Below, piece after piece: positions 23,701 through 34,500 of a DNA stretch of 64,000 nt (positions within the stretch are counted from its first letter, which is position 1; the number at the start of each line of letters is the position of its first letter). A program made the translations under genes and the position numbers. Location of the stretch: NCBI GenBank assembly GCA_914767715.1, contig OU612068.1, positions 25,234,001-25,298,000 of the forward strand. The letters are read 5' to 3'. The DNA is from Membranipora membranacea. Taxonomy: Eukaryota > Bryozoa > Gymnolaemata > Cheilostomatida > Membraniporidae. The notes under the pieces are model-generated. The model saw nothing but the letters and a program-made list of their open reading frames with translations. It was not told where the DNA came from and searched no databases.

Positions 23701-24371
23701 TTTTCTTGTTCAGGTGTCTTTGCAGACTTTTGTATTTTGATATCCCGCCGTTGTTTGAGGGCCTCCTCAGCTGATGGGTATTGAGGGCTGAGAGAGTTAC
23801 TAGAGACTGGGGATCTCGTCCCGTACCCTCCGTCAGAGCCCTCTGAGCTGTGCCTAGATGATCGCTTTGCAGCGTCTCGCTGTTCCCTCAGTGTCACATG
23901 ACCAAGCTCGGCCAAATCTTTCTCAATACTCAAGATACGATTGCGGAATTCAGGCCTCTCAATAATACTAGACAAATGTGTAAAAAACATGTGAGCAGTT
24001 GCTTCGCTGTCAAATCTGTACACGTGAACATGTATGGCACATTTGGTGTAAGGGTTGTAGCCGAGGAATATACAAGCTACAACATCAGTGTCTGGATATA
24101 GTCCCTGTATGACAAAAGACGCATCTTTTGTCGGTATCCCGGGATATTTTGTCTTCTCGGGTTTTGCACCAGGTTTCTTTACGACCTCTTGAGATATTTG
24201 CAGTTCACTAAATGTCAGCTTCAAGGTCATCTTAGGAAGCTCATTGTTCAATCGGCGTCGCGCTAAAAGCTCCCCAATAACGGGTTCCGTGAATTCGCGT
24301 CCGTACAAGCCATGAGATTCCTTCCAACCCAGGTACTCAACATAATAGCGTGAGCCTTCTTTCTTAGACAT
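20751..24371 (-). CDS. PTB/PID domain protein with Ser-rich tail
   Basis: Four coding exons on the minus strand, all junctions in phase: 23403-24371 (donor GTAAGT), 22032-22215 (acceptor TTTATAG, donor GTATAC), 21442-21616 (acceptor ATTGTAG, donor GTCAGT) and 20751-20895 (acceptor TGTTACAG, stop TAA). Total 1473 nt, 490 residues. ATG 24371 sits 13 bases after a strong acceptor (TTTCTTTCAG at 24385-24394), so a 5' untranslated exon lies upstream. The N-terminus (YYVEYLGWKESHGLYGREF) is a typical first strand of a PTB domain. It continues through MTLKLTFSELQIS and ACIFLGYNPYTKCAIHVHVY to a C-terminal helix, EATAHMFFTHLSSII (about residues 8-140). The remainder is Ser-rich and charged, with Arg/Ser clusters and a His/Lys-rich end. 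It is probably a scaffold binding NPxY-type peptides or lipids; partners are unknown. Confidence 0.85.
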
Positions 24372-24385
24372 GGTGCGGATATACC

Positions 24386-27300
24386 TGAAAGAAAAGGTTA
24401 TACATGTGAGTATTAGGCCAAAAATCCTTACTCACAACTAAACATATAAAAAATTAATATCTTTCACGGAGAATCAGGGCAAGATTTTTGTAATTACCGT
24501 TGAAACATTCAATTTATTAAGCCGATGTTCCAGTCGAGTTGGGTGCAAAACTGTAAGTAGACTCCCAAAGGACAAGAGACCTTGCATTACCCAGTGAAAC
24601 ATTATGAATTATTGACGCCATGAATCTGAAACCTACCTGTGCGCTTACAACTTATCCTGTCAGCTATTTCTCCAAATAGCAAGAAGCCACTACTGGTAAT
24701 CACTCTCTATTAGCTATCTCACCTCGAAAGCTGATGATTTCATCCTACAAGTAGGTAGTATGACAGTTCAGTAAATTACCTGAAATGAATAGCCATATGT
24801 CAGAAATATAGCGTAGACATTCATTTATGAATTCTAACCTAATCAGCAGCTAAACACTCTGAAGAACACTTGAAGTCTTTGACCCCGTGTTTAATGCCTA
24901 TCCCTAGCCGGTATCTCAAGGACAGCCAATTACACCAAACTGTTTGTACTTAGAGCCCCCTCGCCACCTTCGCAGTCACACAAACTAAGCAGCAATTGAA
25001 GCTGTTGTTAGCGCCTTGGATAGGTATGATCTATCGATGATAGAATCGAATACATCAGGCCGAATGTTATAGAGAATTGAGAGTCCAGGTTAGAGAAGTA
25101 TACTGTTGCAAAGGATGTGTAGATTGTGGATCATAAGAAATAAAAGCCAATATCACCAAGACATCAATTACATCTCAAAAACTTGCAAATTTAACTACAT
25201 GCTCAATGCGTGTTCGTTCATCGTCTGTCTGATAAATAATATTTTAAATGACTTCACTTTCCAGTTGGCAAGAAAAAAAGAAAGCATGCTGACTTACCAC
25301 TTTGCAGAAGATAGGATAATCTGTTACAGTAGCATGTCCATGGTATAAATCAGGTAAAAGGACAGCACAGTAGTGGAGAAAGTGGAATGTAAATATCTCT
25401 TATGAGCGGTAACAATGTTTCCAGTCCACTGTCTTTCACTGTATTGTCACAAGTTTGAATAGACGGGTGCGCTGAATAGAATGCTAATCAATTTCCATTG
25501 CATTCACTCTTCTATATTGGGCTTTTCATTAGTCACGTGACAAAAGCACACAATCAAAACACAGGTATCACTGGCTTATAACTGATGTCAATACTGTAGA
25601 GATATTGATAATCAGAGAGCTTCCCCTCATCTAGCGATGTTTCTTAAACGATGTTTCTTAGACGGGGATGAGTTCAGTCTAAATACAATTTGTCTGAGGT
25701 GCCTATAATAAAGCTCTTTGAATAGGTTTTTTTGTATGGCTAATGTCAATAAATTTATACCGGCACTTTTGTTTTATTCATCGCAATGAATGGTTCTATA
25801 TCATTTCATTTAATTGTGCCATGTGCTTGGGCTCAGTTTCGTATTAATCTAGTCTATATTCTACGTGCTAAAAATCTGTCGATAGCTGCTGGTGGCATTC
25901 CACTATCAATTGATAAAGGAATGCCGCTATCAGCTACCCGGCAAAATAAAAGCAGGTATACATGACTAAATAAAACCTCAGGAGGGAAAAGAACACTCAG
26001 TCGACACATGAACAGGCCTTGTTTGACCTGAGCTAGTCAGCACCAATAAAATTACGGTACAGACTTGAGATCCACGCATCAGGAAATGTGCTCAACAAAT
26101 TTCAAACAGAACGTACTGAGAAATCTGGGGCTAACCAAGGGTCACTTGTGTTGAGAAGCACACAATAGTAAAGTGTTGGCATAAGCAGGGCTTTTAAACT
26201 TCATTAGGTAACAATACGCAACCTAAGTTCATTTGGCATTGAGCTAATTAGACTATGATTTCCAGGATTGGCTACATTGCATTGACGGCAATAATATATT
26301 GAGCAGCACTATTGAAAACCAGCCAAATATACCCAGCCGGCTAGGTTTCCACTTATCAGGATTGTAGCAGATTTTCAAGTCAGGTAAATGGGAAACAATT
26401 GCACACTGTGGACCTACTAAAGTTGTGCACTCATGCTCTAAAGCTCCATAAAAATAGACGTCAGACAATTTTTGGGGACATGTTTGCCACTTAACGGTAA
26501 AAGTACGGCTATCACTGAAATACTGTTGAAATGTGACTGTTTTGAGCATGGCCCCATCTTGGAGCCACAGTTGTTTATGCTGCTAAAAATACATAGTACT
26601 TATGTCCACTTCTTATATTAATCAACAATAGGGGAAAAGTTTTACATGAAGTGGTTACGCCTACAATACAAATAACAATCAGTGGTGATCGGTTACGAAA
26701 ATCTGCTACTATGGAAACTTAGAGAATATAGCAGCATTATAACATAATAGCTTGTCCTCTAGCACACTCAGAAGGCGTTGAATCAACATTGGGTCAGTGC
26801 CAGGACTAGAAAGGCAAGTTAACTCCAGGTCAAACAGTTTAGTTATGGCCACCATTAAACCAAGGAGTTTGAGACAATACTTACCACTACTTTAATCTGT
26901 CTTTTTGTCCTTTTGGATAGCTTGGGCCTTGGATACTTTATTAGACCAGAAATAACTATACCAGTACTGACTTTAATCTGTCTTTTTGTCCTTTTGGATA
27001 GCTTGGGCCTTGGATACTTTATTAGACCAGAAATAACTATACCAGTACTGCAGATAGTTACTGTACCTAAACTCTCTACCACCCCTCTCAATGCCAAGAC
27101 ATTTTTTGCATAAACCAACTTATATTTCATAACATTCTTAGTTCAGCATCGAATGTGATTCACATTGTAAATTATGTGAAAAACTAGCACAGCGGGAGCA
27201 ATAAATTTTAATCGTAATATTTCCGGAATCTGTGTCCTGCATATTTTAGTATGTATATCTCTTGAACAATTAAACTTTGCTCTAGGCGTTTATGTGCGCA

Positions 27301-28380
27301 AAGGTTTATGATGATGTAGTTAGGTAGGAATCTTCGGCCAAACAACATGTTATCATTAGAAAATATGTTACACTTTATCATGACTGCCTTGGCACAAATC
27401 ACATTACAAATATTGTATTATGTTGGATTTAATCTGATTTCATACACGGATCAACATTTGGTGGATTTGAAAAGCATTCCAGACATAATCATGTTAGTAT
27501 GTGTCCTGATATAAATGTCTTCACTATGTGCGAGAGAGGGGTGCCGCACTAGCTTCCGCCATAAAGTGTTATCTGTGTTAGATTTACTTAGAGCCGAGGC
27601 TATCAGCGACGGCGGTTAGCTATGATAACATGTGACTGGATACATGCGGCCACTTGTTACTTGTGACAATAATCATCGTCTAGGTCTAGGCCAGTTATAG
27701 CGCTAATCTATTCTGTTGAGTTATGGGTTGTTGGTACCACTGGCCTAGCTCGATTCGTTACATGGCAAATAAAATAACATCTACAGGCCGGAAATTCGTG
27801 TACATCTCACTTACATGAATGCAACCGTCAATTAACTTGTCAATTAACTCGCAGAGTGATGACTTGTACGTGTTTATTTTAATAAATAAATGCAAAAGTA
27901 AAAAAGTACATTCCTAATATGGAGAGTTTGAAATAACAACGTTTGAAAAGCATGCAAGTATGACGCTAGAATTCCATTTCCTGATTAGAATATATCCATC
28001 ATTACGCAGGCTTTACTACTTTACTGATTTCCTTTTTACTTAATTTATGACTCTAGCTCAGACGAAGTTTGCGCTATTCTGGGAGTGGCAGATTATTTTC
28101 AGTACCAAAGTGACATCATCGCCGTAGCTCATTTATGTTTCATGAAAATACACCAGTTCATTGTGATCACTACGGTTATTCCGGCCATTCCACGGCTTTG
28201 CTGATAAATCTGGCCCAGTGCCAAAATCAATCCGTCTCAATACTGGTAAATAAACGAAGAAAACAACTTGAATAGTAACAAGAATGTGTGTTCACCATTC
28301 AATGCATTCCAAAGATGTTCCAAAGTTCAAACTTCTAAGCATTGATTTTCTTCAAAACAAGATCCATTACCTTCTATCTT
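24386..28380. other. Intergenic, including the 5' region of the second PTB-like gene
   Basis: Upstream of the acceptor at 24385-24394 there should be at least one non-coding exon for the PTB gene, but no donor could be chosen among candidates in 24.6-25.4 kb. The rest is AT-rich with short unsupported frames, apart from the 81-bp duplication at 26889-27050. It ends at the presumed 3' untranslated region of CTF18. Confidence 0.4.
26889..27050. repeat. 81-bp tandem duplication, two near-identical copies
   Basis: A unit starting ACTTTAATCTG is repeated head to tail at 26889 and 26970, with essentially no differences, so the event is recent or maintained. The unit is 27 codons long, which keeps a frame open on both strands (minus-strand peptide LIKYPRPKLSKRTKRQIKV twice). 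I see no gene evidence around it. Confidence 0.85.
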
Positions 28381-28433
28381 ACTTATGTTAAAACTTATGT
28401 TAAAACAATAGCAACATCATGCCACATGTAATC

Positions 28434-28511
28434 AAATGAGTGAATATTACCTGACTTGACTTATGACTTGATAATGAAATTATAAAATCAAATGAGTGAA
28501 TATTACCTGAC
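28434..28511. repeat. Short direct repeat in the CTF18 3' untranslated region
   Basis: The phrase AAATGAGTGAATATTACCTGAC occurs at about 28434 and again at about 28490, separated by about 34 bases, immediately downstream of the CTF18 stop codon. It is probably a small duplication. No obvious AATAAA follows within 150 bases of the stop, so the cleavage site is unresolved. Confidence 0.5.
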
Positions 28512-28520
28512 AATGACAGC

Positions 28521-31500
28521 TTATAGCAGATCATGGATGACGACTTTCTTTCGAACAGCGTTAGAGTAACCTTCCTTGAACTTGTACCAGATATCAGTAT
28601 GTAACATGGCCGTGTCTCTCTGTGCTTGTAACGCCTCAGGAGATAATATCCTACTACTCTTATCAATGGGCCGTCCAAAGAAGTCCGTCGCTCCCTTTAA
28701 TGAAAGAAATGGTTGAGGATAACAATTTTCAACTTTTCATTTTTAGTCACTTGTGAGTATTTGACAGTCGGGTGTTTGGATCTCTCTTGTACCAATTCTT
28801 ATGACTGGAAAACGTTCTGTGACTGCAGTGCTGGTAGTGGTTGGGGAGGGGTTGTCAGGAGCTTCGGTATGGAGGCCGTAATAGCATCTCAATTGTGGTA
28901 TCGGTACCAGTTAGTTTGGTGTAAATGGTTGGCTATGTACGTAAAGCTTCATTGCTCCCGGACTTGATCTATAGAGGGGAAGCGACTCACAATGTCATGA
29001 AATAGGCTCAGTTTTAATCAACTTTTCAGGAGCAGGTCAATATAATGGATTTGTTGCTAGTTACCATGCAGGGTTTTCAAAATATTAGAGACTCTGGAGG
29101 ACATGTATACTGTATGTAGGTCAACTGCCGAAATTCAGTCCCATTCTGTGATCTTATCTTTGAAGATACATTATCTGGCGGTGTCAGTGAGCGGGAGCAC
29201 ATAGGAGCCGTAAATCTGTACCTATTGTTACTCAGACTCATTATCACATACTTTTATAAAAATAGGATAACTTTTCTGTGAACATGAGTATTTAGTTTTT
29301 TATTTCAAAACACAGATGAGATCATTCAGTGTTAGGTTAGGTTATGGCATTCTTGAGTGCTAGCTATGTTGTGACCGTCGGCTATTACGTTACTTTGCAG
29401 TCGAGGTCACTAGAACAATGGAGGTGACTAAGTGAACCTCATCCTCCATTCATGTGCAAGTTAGATGTAATAATGAAACCCTACGCCTTCATCAGCCCAT
29501 GTGACTCAAGTGTAAGGCACCAACCTATGCGTATTATCAGTTTTCCCCGAAAAGCTTGACCAACGAGGACATTATTTTGCACTAAGAGAAACTATTCAGC
29601 ATCACACATTTACAAAGAGTATAAAAGGATGAGAGATTTTCCTCATTCCGTCTAGGACGCCTGAATCAACATGATCAATTAAAATTGTTATAAAACTAGG
29701 CCCGATATGACCCAATCAAAGCTTACCTTTTGTGAGGGTGTGATATTCTTGGGCAGGAGTTTCTGTTTGTGGTTCGGTGTTGTTGATGACATCATGTCAG
29801 CTAGACTAGTCTTAGCTCGACTAGTACCACTAGGGGTATAGGCATGAGGGGTTCTCGCTGCGCTCCCCTGAGGCGTCCTGCCCTCATCTGAGGCTTTTTT
29901 ACGTCCGCCAGGTGTGCTCTCCACATTGATCAAACTGTAACATATTATATATATTATTAGATATCCAAGCAGAGCTTTTGGAGAGGTCGGTCAAGAATCA
30001 AGATAGTGCAGCTGTACAAAATCTTCTGTATTCACAAATACAAACTGGATAAAGCTGTATATCAACATATGATCTTGCAACACTGCAAACAAAACCTGTT
30101 TTAAAGTAATGATGAATATCTCTACTCTATTGCATTCCTGGTAAGATTTAGTTGCAGCAAGAGAAAAGCGTGGGCTTTCAAACAAAGTTCTCATTCTTAT
30201 TGCTTGGAGCACCTAACTGAAGGATTGCTGGAGTGAGTGAGAAGTTGATAACAAACCTGGATCGCCTGTCCTGTATTCTCTGTTTCTCAAGCTGTACCTC
30301 ATTAGCTATCAACTGCTTAGCTGTGTAACTCAAACCTTTACGTGTCTGCTTAATATCTGAAAACTTTGTCAACTCATCTACTGGTCTGAAAAAGATATTA
30401 CTCTGAATACAAATATCTCATGTAAGTCATATCGGTTAGGTCAATTCAGTATAACCAATTTTTTATGTGATGAGGAATTGTCCTCTATTTGAAGATGTAA
30501 TCAGATTTCTCTACAGCCAGCGAGCCCATGTTGAAACCAAAATTAACTTTCCTTGTTGTTGGCTAGCTTGCATTTAAGACTGCCTGAACTTGTATTTTAG
30601 CTAGCATTTCACGTAGGGTTGAAAAACATTGAAGTAAAATGATGAGGAACTTACGGCTCCAGGGTGTATGAGTAGGACCCCTCGTTATTTTTATGTTGCG
30701 TGTATGTGAGATTGTAGGCTATCATGGTGGATACCATTCCCTTGAGAACAGCCTTCTCGTTAGCACTATACAACTGGATATTGACCTGAAAAAACACACT
30801 GTGAATCTTAGCTATTGCACACAAACAGACGGGTAGCCTAGAAAACAGCCTAACAAGCGGAAATAAAAACAAGAGGGGATAACTACAATATTGTCACAAC
30901 TGCGATATATTGACTCTTTATAGAAAAGAACACAAAAGACTCAATTGCTGTGCCCGTTTTAACACGGAACCACAAGTCCTTAAACCACTGCTGACACAGC
31001 TGGGCTTTGCCCAGCAGAGCCACCAGTCAAAAATTTAAATAGAGAGTTGTGGCATCAAAACATCTAGCCAGTAGCTTGGCATGGAGTTATATGAGCTCTC
31101 AAATAGTAGTGAGTATCTTCTTCCCCAGCTATCCACCATTAGTGATGACAAATGTTGTTGTTGACCAATCAGGTGCCTTTAAAATCTAGCTGAGATCCAA
31201 CACTTTTATTAGTGTTGGATCTCAGCTCTATTATTCTCACAATGGTTACCAAGAATCCACCCAAGTATCCTTTCCAAAAAGTCCTTCCACTTGCTTGTAA
31301 GAATACCCTGATTCTAATAATGGATCAGGCAACACGCATTATGTTTGCTGTACTTACCAGCCTCATGTTAGGTTGTATGATTATATCGACTAGTAGTGGT
31401 AGTATATCCATACTAAGTACTGCGTTATTCATATACAGAATATACATTAGGGTATATAGACTTACCAGCCTCATGTTAGGTTGTATGATTATATCGACTA

Positions 31501-34500
31501 GTAGTGGTAGTATATCCATACTTAGTATTGCGTTATTCATATATAGATATACATTAGGGTATATAGACTTACCAGCCTCATGTTAGGTTGTATGATTATA
31601 TCGACTAGTAGTGGTAGTATATCCATGCTTAGTATTGCGTTATTCATATACAGAATATACATTAGGGTATATAGACTTACCGGCCTCATGTTAGGTTGTA
31701 TGATTATATCGACTAGTAGTGGTAGTATATCCATACTTAGTATTGCGTTATTCATATATAGATATACATTAGGGTATATAGACTTACCAGCCTCATGTTA
31801 GGTTGTATGATTATATCGACTAGTAGTGGTAGTATATCCATGCTTAGTATTGCGTTATTCATATACAGATATACATTAGGGTATATAGACTTACCGGCCT
31901 CATGTTAGGTTGTATGATTATATCGACTAGTAGCGGTAGTATATCCATGCTTAGTATTGCGTTATTCATATACAGATATACATTAGGGTATATAGACTTA
32001 CCAGCCTCATGTTAGGTTGTATGATTATATCGACTAGTAGTGGTAGTATATCCATACTTAGTACTGCGTTATTCATATATAGATATACATTAGGGTATAT
32101 AGACTTACCAGCCTCATGTTAGGTTGTATGATTATATCGACTAGTAGTGGTAGTATATCCATACTTAGTACTGCGTTATTCATATACAGATATACATTAG
32201 GGTATATAGACTTACCAGCCTCATGTTAGGTTGTATGATTATATCGACTAGTAGTGGTAGTATATCCATACTTAGTACTGCGTTATTCATATACAGATAT
32301 ACATTAGGGTATATAGACTTACCAGCCTCATGTTAGGTTGTATGATTATATCGACTAGTAGTGGTAGTATATCCATACTTAGTACTGTGTTATTCATATA
32401 CAGATATACATAAGGGTATATAGACTTACCGGCCTCATGTTAGGTTGTATGATTATATCGACTAGTAGTGGTAGTATATCCATACTTAGTACTGTGTTAT
32501 TCATATACAGATATACATTAGGGTATATAGACTTACCGGCCTCATGTTAGGTTGTATGATTATATCGACTAGTAGTGGTAGTATATCCATACTTAGTACT
32601 GCGTTATTCATATACAGATATACATTAGGGTATATAGACTTACCGGCCTCATGTTAGGTTGTATGATTATATCGACTAGTAGTGGTAGTATATCCATACT
32701 TAGTACTGCGTTATTCATATACAGAATATACATTAGGGTATATAGACTTACCGGCCTCATGTTAGGTTGTATGATTATATCGACTAGTAGCGGTAGTATA
32801 TCCATGCTTAGTACTGCGTTATTCATATACAGAATATACATTAGGGTATATAGACTTACCGGCCTCATGTTAGGTTGTATGATTATATCGACTAGTAGTG
32901 GTAGTATATCCATACTTAGTACTGCGTTATTCATATACATATATACATTAAGGTATATAGACTTACCGGCCTCATGTTAGGTTGTATGATTATATCGACT
33001 AGTAGTGGTAGTATATCCATACTTAGTACTGTGTTATTCATATACAGATATACATTAGGGTATATAGACTTACCGGCCTCATGTTAGGTTGTATGATTAT
33101 ATCGACTAGTAGTGGTAGTATATCCATACTTAGTATTGCGTTATTCATATATAGATATACATTAGGGTATATAGACTTACCGGCCTCATGTTAGGTTGTA
33201 TGATTATATCGACTAGTAGTGGTAGTATATCCATACTTAGTATTGCGTTATTCATATATAGATATACATTAGGGTATATAGACTTACCGGCCTCATGTTA
33301 GGTTGTATGATTACATCGACTAGTAGTGGTAGTATATCCATACTTAGTATTGCGTTATTCATATATAGATATACATTAGGGTATATAGACTTACCGGCCT
33401 CATGTTAGGTTGTATGATTATATCGACTAGTAGCGGTAGTATATCCATGCTTAGTACTGCGTTATTCATATATAGATATACATTAGGGTATATAGACTTA
33501 CCGGCCTCATGTTAGGTTGTATGATTATATCGACTAGTAGTGGTAGTATATCCATACTTAGTACTACGTTATTCATATACAGATATACATTAGGGTATAT
33601 AGACTTACCGGCCTCATGTTAGGTTGTATGATTATATCGACTAGTAGTGGTAGTATATCCATACTTAGTACTACGTTATTCATATACAGATATACATTAG
33701 GGTATATAGACTTACCGGCCTCATGTTAGGTTGTATGATTATATCGACTAGTAGTGGTAGTATATCCATACTTAGTACTGTGTTATTCATATACAGATAT
33801 ACATTAGGGTATATAGACTTACCAGCCTCATGTTAGGTTGTATGATTATATCGACTAGTAGTGGTAGTATATCCATGCTTAGTACTGCGTTATTCATATA
33901 CAGATATACATTAGGGTATATAGACTTACCGGCCTCATGTTAGGTTGTATGATTATATCGACTAGTAGCGGTAGTATATCCATGCTTAGTACTGCGTTAT
34001 TCATATACAGAATATACATTAGGGTATATAGACTTACCGGCCTCATGTTAGGTTGTATGATTATATCGACTAGTAGTGGTAGTATATCCATACTTAGTAC
34101 TGCGTTATTCATATACATATATACATTAAGGTATATAGACTTACCGGCCTCATGTTAGGTTGTATGATTATATCGACTAGTAGCGGTAGTATATCCATGC
34201 TTAGTACTGCGTTATTCATATACAGAATATACATTAGGGTATATAGACTTACCGGCCTCATGTTAGGTTGTATGATTATATCGACTAGTAGCGGTAGTAT
34301 ATCCATACTTAGTACTGCGTTATTCATATACAGATATACATTAGGGTATATAGACTTACCGGCCTCATGTTAGGTTGTATGATTATATCGACTAGTAGTG
34401 GTAGTATATCCATACTTAGTACTGCGTTATTCATATACATATATACATTAAGGTATATAGACTTACCGGCCTCATGTTAGGTTGTATGATTATATCGACT

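Noticed and set aside
31212-34373. Plus-strand and minus-strand frames inside the tandem array as small membrane proteins
   Set aside because: They are the by-product of 108-bp units repeating CTF18 exon 17. The sense-strand peptide is the CTF18 exon itself, and the plus-strand one is its antisense.
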